Shown: positions 44,656 to 54,058, numbered from the stretch's first letter. The stretch is DNA of 64,000 nucleotides from Caulobacter segnis (GCF_019931575.1 NZ_CP082923.1:3782001-3846000); one strand, 5' to 3'. The notes: generated from the letters alone by a model not told the origin. Numbers and translations: made by a program.

Positions 44656-47237
44656 CATAGCGCGATCAAACTCTTCCGCAGAGTCAGCTTCACCGTCCGG
44701 CCCAGCGGGTCCAGGTAGTCGGGCTGGTAGGCCTGGGGCGTGGCGCCCTTGGCGTCCCTCACGACGGGGCGGCTGTAGAAAACGTTGTCGGCCGCCAGGG
44801 TGACGCGGGTTCCGGCCAGCCAGCTGGACGCCGGCCCCGCCTTCACGTCGCGCGGGACCTCGTAGAAGGCCGACAGGTTGACCGTGGTCTGGTCGTCGAA
44901 GCGCAGGGCCCCGTTGCCCGGCCCCGCGTCGATGGTGCTGCCACCGCGCCAGGCGCCGTTCAGGTTGACGCCGACGCCTTGCCGGAAGGCGTTGAGGCGG
45001 AAGTTCAGCTCCTCGCGCGGCTGGCCCCGGCGGCTGGTGCTGGCCCCGTTCAGCAGGTCCAGCGGCGGCAGGCCGTGGCGCAGGGTGGTCTCGTCGCGCA
45101 GGCGCAGGACGTAGTTCAGCGACAGCTGCACCTGGCCGGCGTTCTTCAGGTCCGGCTTGGCCCCCTTGGGCGCGCCCTTCTTGGGCCGGCCGATGAAGCG
45201 GGTCAGGTTGAAGCCGCCGCGCAGCTCCTCGCGGTCGATGGCGTCGAAGTTCAGCGGCCGGCTGTCGATGGCCGTCAGATTGCCGTCGGCGTTGCGCGTG
45301 AAGCGCTCGGGGAAAGCCGCCTCCAGCGCCGGGGTGAGCAGCGGGAAGTTCGAGATCGGGTCGTCGATATGGGTGCGCACCCAGTTGGCGTTGACCGTCA
45401 GGCGCGTGGGGCCGCCGTCGCGACCGATCGGCTTGACGTTGACGCCCGCCCGCAGCGTGCGGCGGCGGTCGTTCGCCAGGCCGCTGTTTCCGCCTTCCAC
45501 CCGGCTGACCGTCACGCTCTGGTTGGTGGCGAAGTCGAACACTGTGACGCTGGGGGTCAGCACCACCGGATCGACGATCTGGTTGGCGTTGGGGGCCGAC
45601 TGTTCCTCGCTGAAACTGACATTGACCTGCACCAGCTGGTCCGGCGACCAGTGCAGACCCGCGCCCAGGGCCAGGCGGTCCTTGAAGGTCTCGAGATTGT
45701 AGCCGGCGTTGACGCTGGCGGTCAGTTCGCCCAGCGCCGGCAGCACCTCGTGCGAGCGGCTGGCCAGGGGCACGTCGATGTCGCCCTGCACCGAGACTGT
45801 GCGGCGGTCGTAGTCGCTGCGCACGGGGACGCCGTTGCGCAGGGCGTCGGACATCTGCTCGACCCGCTCGCCGCCGACCTTGACGGTCGAGGAGACGCGA
45901 CCGGCGGGGATCTCGGCGACGTCGCCGTTCAGGACGAGTTCGGCCTTGGCGGTCTTGGAGCGCGACTTGGCGACGTCGCGGGCGTTGACCTTCAGGAGGG
46001 CGCGCGAGACCGGGCCGAACGGATTGACCGCCGGGTCGCGGGCGGCGATGGCGGCCTTCCAGGCGGCGGAGTCGACGCCCCGACCGGTCGTCGTCTCGTT
46101 GTCGTTGCGGTCATAGGTCCCGTTCAGCGACCAGCGCCAGTCGCCGACATAGCCGTTGGCGGCCAGGGCCAGCTGGCCCTTGACCGTGTCGGCCACGCGC
46201 AGCAGCGACCACGGGGCGTCGAGATAGCGATAGACGGTGACGTCATTGGCGAACGGCGAGAACGGACTGCCGGCCGGCAGCTTCACCGAGGTCGCGGGCA
46301 GGCCCAGGAAGCTGGTGCGCCGGGCGTCCTCCAGGTCGAGGCTGACCGTGACGGCGACCTGGCGAGCCAGGTCCCGGGTGATGGCGGCCTTGAAATTGCC
46401 CTGTCCCAGCGACGGCAGGAGGCTGCGGTTGGCGGTGATGCCGGAGAGCTCCGGATCGCCGGCCCCGGCCGCGAAGCCGGCCAGCGACACGGGACCGTTC
46501 CAGGCCGCGTCCGGCGCGCCGGCCACCGTGACCGGGCCGCCGGCCAGGGCCGACAGGGTCGGATCGATCGCATTCCCGAAGGTGGTCGAGGCGACATTGC
46601 CGACCAGACCGTAGGGCGCGGCAGCCGATGGGACGCGATAGATGTCGCGCTCGGCCTCGAACAGGGTCGACTCCTGGCGCCAGTCCAGGCCGACGGTCGT
46701 GCGCTCGTCGCCGGCCAGGCGGAAGACGTCGCCGTCGAAGCGCTCGGCCGTGCGCCCGTCCGCCGTGGTGGCGTTCTCCTCCAGCTCGACCGCCGCCGAG
46801 CGGAAGCGCTTGCGGAGCACGAAGTTCACGACCCGCTGGTTGGGCCGGTAGCCATAGGCCAGCGCCGTGGCCGGCGGCAGCACGTCCATGCGCTCGATCG
46901 CCTGGCTCGGCAGGCCGCTGATCTCCGAAAAGCCCGAGATGCGCCGGCCGTTGGCCAGGTAGATCGGCGGCGGGGCGTCGGGCTCGCCCGTGGTGATCTC
47001 GGCCGCCAGCAGCGCGACCAGGTCCTGGATGGTGCTGGCCCCGGTGGCCTGAATCTCGGACGCGTCGAGGGTCAGTTCCGGCTGGGCCGGGCCATTGGCC
47101 TTGCCGCGCGTGGCCTTGACCACCAGGCTGTCGACCAGCCCGGTCTGCTCGCTCTCCGGCGGCGTCGGAGAGGTAACCGGTGTCTCCTGCACCGGCGCGG
47201 CGACCTGCAAGAGCGCCAGAACGCTGACCAGAACCAT
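44655..47237 (-). CDS. TonB-dependent receptor-like outer membrane protein
   Basis: 860 residues. The signal peptide is short (MVLVSVLALLQVAAPVQ). The plug-like domain (about 45-140) has ATGASTIQDLVALLAAEITT and IYLANGRRISGFSEISGLPS, followed by a long beta-barrel with alternating patterns. The C-terminus LTLRKSLIAL lacks the usual terminal aromatic residue. The sequence is a divergent member of the TonB receptor superfamily, of the type with a NGRR motif in the plug. Ligand unknown. It may be monocistronic, with repeat locus B just downstream. Confidence 0.85.
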   Translation of the reverse strand: MVLVSVLALLQVAAPVQETPVTSPTPPESEQTGLVDSLVVKATRGKANGPAQPELTLDASEIQATGASTIQDLVALLAAEITTGEPDAPPPIYLANGRRISGFSEISGLPSQAIERMDVLPPATALAYGYRPNQRVVNFVLRKRFRSAAVELEENATTADGRTAERFDGDVFRLAGDERTTVGLDWRQESTLFEAERDIYRVPSAAAPYGLVGNVASTTFGNAIDPTLSALAGGPVTVAGAPDAAWNGPVSLAGFAAGAGDPELSGITANRSLLPSLGQGNFKAAITRDLARQVAVTVSLDLEDARRTSFLGLPATSVKLPAGSPFSPFANDVTVYRYLDAPWSLLRVADTVKGQLALAANGYVGDWRWSLNGTYDRNDNETTTGRGVDSAAWKAAIAARDPAVNPFGPVSRALLKVNARDVAKSRSKTAKAELVLNGDVAEIPAGRVSSTVKVGGERVEQMSDALRNGVPVRSDYDRRTVSVQGDIDVPLASRSHEVLPALGELTASVNAGYNLETFKDRLALGAGLHWSPDQLVQVNVSFSEEQSAPNANQIVDPVVLTPSVTVFDFATNQSVTVSRVEGGNSGLANDRRRTLRAGVNVKPIGRDGGPTRLTVNANWVRTHIDDPISNFPLLTPALEAAFPERFTRNADGNLTAIDSRPLNFDAIDREELRGGFNLTRFIGRPKKGAPKGAKPDLKNAGQVQLSLNYVLRLRDETTLRHGLPPLDLLNGASTSRRGQPREELNFRLNAFRQGVGVNLNGAWRGGSTIDAGPGNGALRFDDQTTVNLSAFYEVPRDVKAGPASSWLAGTRVTLAADNVFYSRPVVRDAKGATPQAYQPDYLDPLGRTVKLTLRKSLIAL

Positions 47238-47313
47238 GAAGTCGCCCCAACGCGGTTCGCTGAAAGCCCGTGAATTCCCCTAGGATGAGGTCGCGGGACT
47301 GGCAAGTACACAA

Positions 47314-47360
47314 GCGTCTCATCCCGGATAGCCTCGCAGAGGCTATCCGGGATGAGACGC
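47314..47360. terminator. 22-bp perfect hairpin downstream of dnaJ-like gene
   Basis: A perfect 22-bp inverted repeat (arms 47314-47335 and 47339-47360, loop gca) begins 15 bp beyond the dnaJ-like stop on the minus strand. No T-tract follows, so it is either a Rho-assisted terminator, a transcript stabiliser, or a palindromic repeat unrelated to the loci A-H family. Confidence 0.6.
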
Positions 47361-47375
47361 ATTTGGTGGCGGAAA

Positions 47376-48311
47376 TTACTTCCGCTTGGGCGTGTACGGC
47401 TTTTGCTCTCGCCAGGCCTGGGCGAATTTCTCGAGGTCCTGGTCGACCGTGTCGGGCAGGGTCACGATCAGGCGCGCCAGCAAGTCGCCGCGCTTGCCCT
47501 TGGCGTCGGGCATGCCGCGTCCCTTCAGGCGCAGGGTCTGGCCGCTGTTGCTGCCCTTGGGCACGTTCAACATGACATTGCCGTCGGGGGTCGGGGCCTC
47601 GACCTTGCCGCCCAGCACCGCGTCGGGGATCGAGACGGCCAAGTCCATGACCAGTTGGTCGCCCTCGCGGCGATAGATCGGGTGCGGCTTGACCGCCAGT
47701 TCGATCAGGGCGTCGCCGGCCCCGCCGCGACCGGCTTGGCCCTGGCCCTTCAGGCGCAGGGTCTGGCCTTCCTGGGCGCCGGCCGGGATGGTGACGTCGA
47801 TGGTGCGGCCGTCCGAGAAGGCCACGCGCTTCTTGCCGCCCTTGATCGCCTCTTCCAGGTCGATGTCCAGGCGCGCCTTGATGTCCGCGCCCTTGGTCGC
47901 GAAGCCCGCGCCGCCGCCGCCACCGAACGGGCCGCGTCCAGCCCCGCCGCCGCCGAACATGCCGCCGAACAGATCCGACAGGTCGATCTCCGGCCCCTCG
48001 CCCGCGCGGTGGAAGCCGCCCTGGCCGAAGCCGCCGGCGTTGAACGGGCCGTTGCCGGGCTGGCCGCCGAAGCCGCGCATGGTCTCGCGCCCGTCGGCGT
48101 CGATCTGGCCCAGGTCGAACTTCTTGCGCTTCTCGGCGTCGCCGACGATGTCGAACGCGGCGCTGACCTGCTTGAACTTCTCTTCCGCCTTCTTGTCACC
48201 CGGATTGGTGTCCGGGTGATGCTGCTTGGCGAGCTTGCGGAACGCCTTGCGGATCTCGTCCGCGCTCGCGGTCCGGGAAACGCCGAGTTCCTGATAGGGG
48301 TCGCGCGCCAA
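47376..48311 (-). CDS. DnaJ-family (CbpA-type) co-chaperone
   Basis: 311 residues with the TTG start at 48311 (AGAGGACC upstream). A J domain at 3-65 has the HPD tripeptide in KQHHPDTNPG. A Gly/Phe-rich linker (GGMFGGGGAGRGPFGGGGG, about 115-135) is followed by two beta-barrel C-terminal domains (DGRTIDVTIPAGAQEGQTLR, VPKGSNSGQTLRLKGRGMP). It lacks the cysteine-rich zinc domain, so it is CbpA/DjlB-like rather than DnaJ proper. It stimulates DnaK ATPase. A start at 48356 would add non-conserved residues and ignore the RBS. Confidence 0.9.
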   Translation of the reverse strand: MARDPYQELGVSRTASADEIRKAFRKLAKQHHPDTNPGDKKAEEKFKQVSAAFDIVGDAEKRKKFDLGQIDADGRETMRGFGGQPGNGPFNAGGFGQGGFHRAGEGPEIDLSDLFGGMFGGGGAGRGPFGGGGGAGFATKGADIKARLDIDLEEAIKGGKKRVAFSDGRTIDVTIPAGAQEGQTLRLKGQGQAGRGGAGDALIELAVKPHPIYRREGDQLVMDLAVSIPDAVLGGKVEAPTPDGNVMLNVPKGSNSGQTLRLKGRGMPDAKGKRGDLLARLIVTLPDTVDQDLEKFAQAWREQKPYTPKRK

Positions 48312-48398
48312 GGAAGGTCCTCTGGAAAGGTGGGCAGGTTGGGTACCGCCCTCCATCTAGAACGTCCAGAGCGGTGCGCAAGGCCTGATGTGGCAATT

Positions 48399-51300
48399 TT
48401 ACCACAGAACGGTCGTCGCGGGCGCGCCCCAGCCGTAAAGCGCGGCGCCTTGCGTCACTTCGAGGCGCGCCGAGGCCGACGGCGCGTCGGCGGTGCGCTG
48501 GGCGGCCGTGTAGACGAAGGCGGGCGTCACGACCTCGGCTTCGCGCAGCACGGTCGCGCCATCCAGCACCCGCACGCGATAGCGCTCGGCGCCTTCGCCC
48601 AACGGGACCTCATCCGCCCAGACGTCGCCGCCGACGCGGGCGCGGCGGATCCACGACAGGGTCAGGTCGCCGCCGATGAGGCGCTTCCTCAGATGGGCCG
48701 GAGCCAGCGGCCGTAGCGCCCGGCCGGTCCAGACGGTCGTGACCTCGCTCATCGCCGTCCCGGCCGGCGGTCCGCCCGCCGGCGCGGCGCGGACCACCAA
48801 CGGCGCGCCGCGCTCGAAGGCGGCCACGCTCATCGGGACCACCGCCTCGTCCAGCAGCACCACGCTGGCGCCGGCCGGGATCGCGATCTCCGACGCCGCC
48901 CCGTCGCGCTGGCCCCGCAGCAGGCCCGACAGCCGCCAGACGTCCGGGGCGACCAGCTGGGCGGCCTGGAAGGCGACGACCTCCCAGTCGCCGGACGGCG
49001 CGCGGATCGCCAGGGCGTTGTCGCCGGCCAGCATGGCGGCCAGCGGCGCGGACGCCAGGGCCCGCCCCTCCATCCGCACGGTCAGGCTCGCACCCGACAG
49101 GCGATGTGGCGAGGCCGTCGGCAGGTCGTCCAGGGTCACGCCCAGGGTGGCCGGAGCCGCGATCCGGGCGCGCACGGTCAGGGTCTCGATCCCGGCCCCG
49201 GCATGGATGTCCAGCGGCCGCCACGGCTCGCCGGCGGCGGCGACCAGCGGCCGGGCGTCGTCCGAGAGCGCCCCGTCCGAGGGCAGGTCCAGCACGTGCA
49301 GCACCGGCGGCGCGGCCGGGTCGCGCGGCGGGGCGGGCGTCCAGTCGACGCCGCCGACCACGCCGAAGCCGGTCAGGACCGGGACCAGGGTGGCGCGGGG
49401 ACGCTCGTCGAGGTCCAGCCGTTGGACGCGCCAGGTCGCGCCGTCCAGGACCAGGCGGTCGCCGGCCTCGAACCGCAGGGCCGCCGAGGGCGACAGCCGC
49501 ACGATCCGGGCCCGCCGCGCGGCCTCGTCGGCGGCCAGCATCCGGCGGGCGACGGCTTCGGCCTCGGCGGCGGCCAGGACGATCGGCGCGTCGGCGTCGC
49601 GGGTCCCCTGCCCGGCCTCGCGCCGCACGACCAGGGCCCCGACCTGATAGTCGCGGGCGGCGTCGATGAAGCGCAGACGCAGAGCCTCGGCGGCGGGCTC
49701 CAGCACGCGGGTCTGGGTCTCGCCCGGCCCGTCGTCGGGCAGGGCCAGGTCGTCCGGCGCGACGGCCCCGACCGGACGGCCGGCGCGGCTCAGCATCTTC
49801 ACGTGATCGCCGCGCTCGACCGGGTCCAGGGCGAAGGCCTCGGTCAGGGGCGCGAGGGCGTCGCGCAGCCGCATCGGCCGGTCGACGACATAGCCGCCGA
49901 CGGCGCCGCCCGCCTCGCCGGGATCGATCGTCACATCCGCCCGCGCGCCCAGGGCCTGGATCAGCTCCGGCAGCGGCGCGATCCCGGCCCGGCCGGTCAG
50001 CCAGTGGCCCAGCACCCAGTTGCCGCCGTCGCTCCACACGTCCGAGCGGGCGGGAAAGTCGGGGAACGGCCGTGCGTCCCAACACCAGGCGCTGGCGGCC
50101 TCGACCATCGGCCCGCCATAGATGGGCGAGACCGGATTGGCCGCCGGCTCGGCCAGCCAGGCCAGCACCGCCTCCAGGTAGCGCCGCTGGCCGAAGTCGT
50201 CGCGCTCGCCGGTGGAATAGGGCGGCAGAAAGCTCTCCGAGCTCTTGGGGTCGATGAAGAGGTTCGGGGAATTGCTCCCCTTGTCGACGGCGGGGCAGCC
50301 GAACTCGGTCAGGCGGATCGGCTTGGACTTCGGGACCCAGGCCGTGGGCGTCCCCGAACGCACGCCGGCGGGCCGGTCGTGATGCGGATTGCTCCACCAC
50401 GACTTCAGGTCCTTGGCCCGGAACATCCAGGCCTCGCCATGGGCGCCGTCGGTGATCGGGGTGCGGGCCTGGGCGTCGCGGGCGGCCGGGCTTGTGTAGC
50501 ACCAGTCGAAGGCCTCGCCGCCGGTCAGGCCGGCGCGCAGATAGGCGCCGTCGTGCGGGCCGAGGAAGCCGGCGGCGGCGTCCAGGTGCGTCTCGCCCTC
50601 GCGCCAGTCGGTGACCGGCGGATACCAGTCGACGCCGACGAAATCGATGTTCGGGTCGGCCCACAGCGGGTCGAGGTGGAAGACGGCGTGACCGCTCCCG
50701 TCGCCGGGCTGGTGGCCGAAATACTCGCTCCAGTCGGCCGCGTAGCCCAGCTTCGTCGCCGGCCCGACCACGCCCCGGACCTCAGCCGCCAGGCCCTTGA
50801 GCTTGGCCACCGCCGGATAGGTCCCGCCCGCGCCGCGCACGGTGGTCAGGCCGCGCAGCTCCGAGCCGATGACGAAGCCGTCCACCCCGCCGGCCTGGGC
50901 CGCCAGCGCGGCCTGGTGCAGCACCATGCGGCGCAGGCCCCATTCGCCGTCGAAGAAAGCGGCGACCTGGCTGGTCGCGGCCGCCGTCCCGTCGCTGCCC
51001 GCCTCGCAGGTGATCCGGCCGCGCCACGGATAGGCCGCCTGGCCGGCCGGCGGGTCCATCAGGATGAACGGATAGAGGGTGACCTTCAGCCCGCGCCGCT
51101 TCAGCTCGGCGATGGCCTGCAGCACCACGGAATCGGCCGGCGTGCCGCCATAGGCGGGGGCGCCGTCCTTCAGCGAGATCAGGTGGGCGCCGGCGCGGCC
51201 GACGCCGGCCACGCTCCAGGTCAGAGGCAGGGTGTCCTTGACCGCGCCCTCCACGCCCGGCCGGACCTGGCATTGGCCGCAGCGCAGATCGGTCCCGAAC

Positions 51301-52106
51301 CAGGCGACGACCAGGGTGACGTGGTCGACGTTCGGCAGCTGGGCCTGCAGCTGGTCCAGGGCCACCACCAGGTCGGGCCGCCCCTCGGCGTTGTGGACGC
51401 TCTCGGACGCCGTGCGGGTCAGGCCCTCGCGGCGCAGCACCGCCTCGGTGGCGTAGACGAACTCGCCCGCGCCGGGGATCAGGCAGACGCCCTTCAGCCT
51501 TTCCTCCAAACCCGCTGGCGCGCCGCTGGCGCGCGGCCGGCGGAACACCTCGAACGACAGCTGCGGCGGGCGATTGCCGTAGGGCTCCAGTGGCAGGTCC
51601 TCGAACACCACATAGGCCACGCCGCGATAGGCCGGGGCCTGCCCCTCGATCACGGCGATCAGCGGGTCGGGAAGCTGGTCCTCGGCGCCCAGATGGACGC
51701 GCAGGGTCGCGCCGGACAGGTCCATCACCTTGCCGTCGGCCCAGACCCGGCCGATCCCGTCGATCGGGCCCTCGGCCACGGCGACGGCGAACGACAGGCT
51801 GTAGGCGTAGGCGCTGGTCTTCTGGCCCTTGGAGCCGCCGACCCGGCCCTCGACCCGCTTCTCGCGGAAGCGCGCGGCCCAGATCACCTGGCCGCCGACG
51901 CGGGCGCGACCGAACACGCAAGGCAGGGCCGCGCCCTCGGCCGCCCCGGTCAGGCGCAGCTCGGGGATGCGCGGGCCGACCTGGCGCGCCGGCGACAGGG
52001 CCGAGATCGCCGCCTGGTCGACCGCCGCGCCCAGCGCCGCCCCGACCACGGCCCCCAGCGGTCCGCCGATCGCCGCGCCAACGCTGGAGAGGATGACTTG
52101 GGCCAT
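48399..52106 (-). CDS. GTA gp15: baseplate/host-recognition megatron
   Basis: 1235 residues. The N-terminal hydrophobic AAIGGPLGAVVGAALGAAVD is typical of GTA/siphophage tail tip proteins. Then come a tail-hub-like domain (LPCVFGRARVGGQVIWAA), the GTA TIM-barrel-like glycosidase domain (about 390-700, with FVGVDWYPPVTDWR and LTEFGCPAVDKGS) and Phage-tail_3-like and fibronectin-like C-terminal domains. It probably forms the central baseplate piece and contacts the recipient envelope. The ATG at 52106 is 4 bp past the gp14 stop. Confidence 0.93.
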   Translation of the reverse strand: MAQVILSSVGAAIGGPLGAVVGAALGAAVDQAAISALSPARQVGPRIPELRLTGAAEGAALPCVFGRARVGGQVIWAARFREKRVEGRVGGSKGQKTSAYAYSLSFAVAVAEGPIDGIGRVWADGKVMDLSGATLRVHLGAEDQLPDPLIAVIEGQAPAYRGVAYVVFEDLPLEPYGNRPPQLSFEVFRRPRASGAPAGLEERLKGVCLIPGAGEFVYATEAVLRREGLTRTASESVHNAEGRPDLVVALDQLQAQLPNVDHVTLVVAWFGTDLRCGQCQVRPGVEGAVKDTLPLTWSVAGVGRAGAHLISLKDGAPAYGGTPADSVVLQAIAELKRRGLKVTLYPFILMDPPAGQAAYPWRGRITCEAGSDGTAAATSQVAAFFDGEWGLRRMVLHQAALAAQAGGVDGFVIGSELRGLTTVRGAGGTYPAVAKLKGLAAEVRGVVGPATKLGYAADWSEYFGHQPGDGSGHAVFHLDPLWADPNIDFVGVDWYPPVTDWREGETHLDAAAGFLGPHDGAYLRAGLTGGEAFDWCYTSPAARDAQARTPITDGAHGEAWMFRAKDLKSWWSNPHHDRPAGVRSGTPTAWVPKSKPIRLTEFGCPAVDKGSNSPNLFIDPKSSESFLPPYSTGERDDFGQRRYLEAVLAWLAEPAANPVSPIYGGPMVEAASAWCWDARPFPDFPARSDVWSDGGNWVLGHWLTGRAGIAPLPELIQALGARADVTIDPGEAGGAVGGYVVDRPMRLRDALAPLTEAFALDPVERGDHVKMLSRAGRPVGAVAPDDLALPDDGPGETQTRVLEPAAEALRLRFIDAARDYQVGALVVRREAGQGTRDADAPIVLAAAEAEAVARRMLAADEAARRARIVRLSPSAALRFEAGDRLVLDGATWRVQRLDLDERPRATLVPVLTGFGVVGGVDWTPAPPRDPAAPPVLHVLDLPSDGALSDDARPLVAAAGEPWRPLDIHAGAGIETLTVRARIAAPATLGVTLDDLPTASPHRLSGASLTVRMEGRALASAPLAAMLAGDNALAIRAPSGDWEVVAFQAAQLVAPDVWRLSGLLRGQRDGAASEIAIPAGASVVLLDEAVVPMSVAAFERGAPLVVRAAPAGGPPAGTAMSEVTTVWTGRALRPLAPAHLRKRLIGGDLTLSWIRRARVGGDVWADEVPLGEGAERYRVRVLDGATVLREAEVVTPAFVYTAAQRTADAPSASARLEVTQGAALYGWGAPATTVLW

Positions 52107-52110
52107 GGGG

Positions 52111-52650
52111 TTATTCCTCTGGGAGTGGGAATCTGAATGCCGCCGCCAGCCGCTCCCGCCACCAGCGGCCCAGCGCGCTCTCGACACAGGCCCGGCCCCA
52201 ATAGGCGTGGATCATGCGGTCGGGGCCGGACTGGATCGCGCAGTGCTTGGCGACCGCGCCGGGGGCCATTCGGAAGACCAGGACGTCGCCGGGTTCCGGG
52301 ACGTCGGTGGGGATCAGCCAGCGTCCGAAGGCCTCGAGCAGCCGCTCGCCCCCGCCGATCTCGGCCCAGTCGGGGCGATAGGGCGGCGGGGCTTCGGGCT
52401 CGACGCCATGGAGCGCACGCCAGACGCCGCGCACCAGGCCCAGGCAGTCGCAACCGGCGCCCAGCGTCGAGGCCTGGTGGCGATAGGGCGTGCCGAGCCA
52501 GAGGCGGGTTTGGGCGAGGACTAAATCCTCCCCCCAGCGGGGGAGGTGTCGGGCCGCCAGGGACGACGGAGGGGGAGGAAGGTGATCATCCTTCCGCCCC
52601 CTCTGGGGGCGGACGACCGCGCGCTGGCGCGCGGTCAGGTGGGGGCTCAC
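52111..52650 (-). CDS. GTA gp14: NlpC/P60 tail peptidase
   Basis: The conserved domain begins at RLWLGTPYRHQASTLGAGCD (catalytic Cys in GCDCLGLVRG) with later His in AVAKHCAIQ and IHAYWGRA, matching the GTA cell-wall peptidase. No ordinary start precedes this domain. The only plausible one is a GTG at 52650 that overlaps the gp13 stop (GTGA), giving 179 residues. About 42 N-terminal residues (SPHLTARQRAVV... to ...RWGED) would then be translated from intergenic repeat C. The enzyme domain is certain; the start is not. Confidence 0.82.
   Translation of the reverse strand: MSPHLTARQRAVVRPQRGRKDDHLPPPPSSLAARHLPRWGEDLVLAQTRLWLGTPYRHQASTLGAGCDCLGLVRGVWRALHGVEPEAPPPYRPDWAEIGGGERLLEAFGRWLIPTDVPEPGDVLVFRMAPGAVAKHCAIQSGPDRMIHAYWGRACVESALGRWWRERLAAAFRFPLPEE
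52525..52647. repeat. Palindromic G/C-rich repeat, locus C, within gp14 5' end
   Basis: It contains a type-1-like unit (ccccccagcgggggaggtg ... gacggaggggga) and a type-2 unit. On the minus strand the latter reads gcccccacctgaccgcgcgc-ca-gcgcgcggtc and then ggcggaagg. The type-2 stem is longer than at locus A but still perfectly paired. It sits where the gp14 start should be. Confidence 0.8.
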
Positions 52651-53273
52651 CGCCGCCCCCCGTCGTTGCGCTCGCCCTCGACCGGGTACAGCGTCAGGAA
52701 GTCCTCGCCGGGCGCGGTGGGAAAGCCCCGGAAGTTGACGCCGTTGGCGAAGGTCGCCACGCACGTCGCCCACCGCTTGTCGCAAGCCGCGCCGGCCGGC
52801 GGGGTGATCCCGCAGCGGGCGTCGCCCAGCCGCGCGTCGCACAGCCGAGTGAAGGTCCGCCCGGCCACGCGCTCCAGGTCGGCCAGCGGCCCGGCCAGGG
52901 TGGCCTTAAACGCCTCGCCCTCGCGCGACACCGCCGCGATGGTGGCGGTCCACAACCGCACCAGGCGCGTGGGCGCGCGCCAGTCGACGCGCAGCGCCGC
53001 GACCCTGGCCCCGTCATAGAGCCCGGCCGCCAGGTCGGTCGCCGTGATCCCCGCGTCGTCCAGCACGCCCAGCGCCGCGCCCTGACCGGCCGCGTAGCCG
53101 GCGGCGGTCTCGCTGGCGCCCGGGCTCCAGCCGCCGCCCGCCCGGCAGGTCACGCCGTCGACAGAGAGGTCGCGATCGTGGTCGGTGAAGCCCAGCACCG
53201 TCCCATCGGCGCGGGTGACGATCCAGGCTTGGCACAGCCGGCCCGGATCCAGGTCTTCCGGGAGGGCGCGCAT
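52647..53273 (-). CDS. GTA gp13: baseplate hub protein (DUF2163)
   Basis: 208 residues. The N-terminal MRALPEDLDPGRLCQAWIVT, GFTDHDRDLSVDGVTCRAG and the cysteine-bearing C-terminal RLCDARLGDARCGITPPAGA and CDKRWATCVATFANGVNFRG are typical of the DUF2163/TIGR02218 tail protein. In RcGTA the protein is a baseplate hub with an iron-sulphur site, and the cysteines fit this. The ATG at 53273 overlaps the gp12 stop (ATGA). Confidence 0.93.
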   Translation of the reverse strand: MRALPEDLDPGRLCQAWIVTRADGTVLGFTDHDRDLSVDGVTCRAGGGWSPGASETAAGYAAGQGAALGVLDDAGITATDLAAGLYDGARVAALRVDWRAPTRLVRLWTATIAAVSREGEAFKATLAGPLADLERVAGRTFTRLCDARLGDARCGITPPAGAACDKRWATCVATFANGVNFRGFPTAPGEDFLTLYPVEGERNDGGRR

Positions 53274-53905
53274 CAGACCCGCACCTCGACCAGGGCGCAG
53301 GCGGCCACGCGGCCGGCGGCGAAGCCCTCCAGGGTCACGTCCAGCCGGTCGAGATCGAAGCGCACGGGCGTGTCGAACTCGAACCCCGCCGTCACCGCCG
53401 CCCCGGCGGCCGGAGCCGTGGTCAGGGTGACCAGGCCCGTCGTGGCGTCGACCGCGACAGCGCCGGCGGCCAGCGTCACGCCCGCCACCGCGACCTTGAC
53501 CGTACCGGCGACCGGCTTGGCGATCGGCCGGACCACCGCCTGGGCGCCGGTCCCGTAGGTCTTGACCAACTGGAAGGCCTTGGTCGTCCCGTCGCCGGTC
53601 CCCAGCGCCTGGTCGCTCGCCGCAGGCTGGGCCGAGGGCGCGCACGACTTGAAGTCGGTGGGATCGCGGAACCGGAAGCCCGCCAGCCGACCGCCCCGCG
53701 CCTCGAAGAACGAAACGAGCTCGGCCACCTCGTCCAGCGGGCGGGCGGCGGTGGCGATCAGGAACCGGCGGCGGCCGAGCGTCCAGGGACTGGTGCGGCG
53801 CTCGAAGCCCGAGGCCAGGGTGACGATCTCGGTGCGCCGCTCGATCCCGCCCGTACAGCCGAACGCCAGGCGCGCGGGCAGGCGCGCCTCATGGAACTCG
53901 CTCAT
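53273..53905 (-). CDS. GTA gp12: distal tail protein (DUF2460)
   Basis: 210 residues. FHEARLPARLAFGCTGGIER, TLASGFERRTSPW and FRFRDPTDFKSC are characteristic of the DUF2460/TIGR02217 family that forms the distal tail ring. The ATG at 53905 (MSEFHEA) is the natural start; the 22 codons upstream are not conserved in character. Immediately upstream is a 153-bp spacer that hosts the DUF805 gene promoter. Confidence 0.93.
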   Translation of the reverse strand: MSEFHEARLPARLAFGCTGGIERRTEIVTLASGFERRTSPWTLGRRRFLIATAARPLDEVAELVSFFEARGGRLAGFRFRDPTDFKSCAPSAQPAASDQALGTGDGTTKAFQLVKTYGTGAQAVVRPIAKPVAGTVKVAVAGVTLAAGAVAVDATTGLVTLTTAPAAGAAVTAGFEFDTPVRFDLDRLDVTLEGFAAGRVAACALVEVRV

Positions 53906-54058
53906 GGCGATCCCCCACTCACGGAAAAGGTTTGCAAGAAATTTGATGGAAAGCGGAGCCGTTGCCGCCAAAGGCCATTAAGTCTGCGTCATGACCCGCT
54001 TTTCACTTCATGCGCGGGACTTGGAGCCCTAGGTATGGGTCCAAGATTGGAGACCGAA

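Noticed and set aside
49104-52136. A 1010-codon plus-strand frame opposite GTA gp15
   Set aside because: Antisense shadow of a clear gp15 gene; composition is repetitive (GQ, RRP) and shows no domain.
53274-53645. An extended start for GTA gp13 upstream of 53273
   Set aside because: The extra 124 codons lie inside gp12 and are out of character; the ATG at 53273 overlaps the gp12 stop as in the other GTA junctions.
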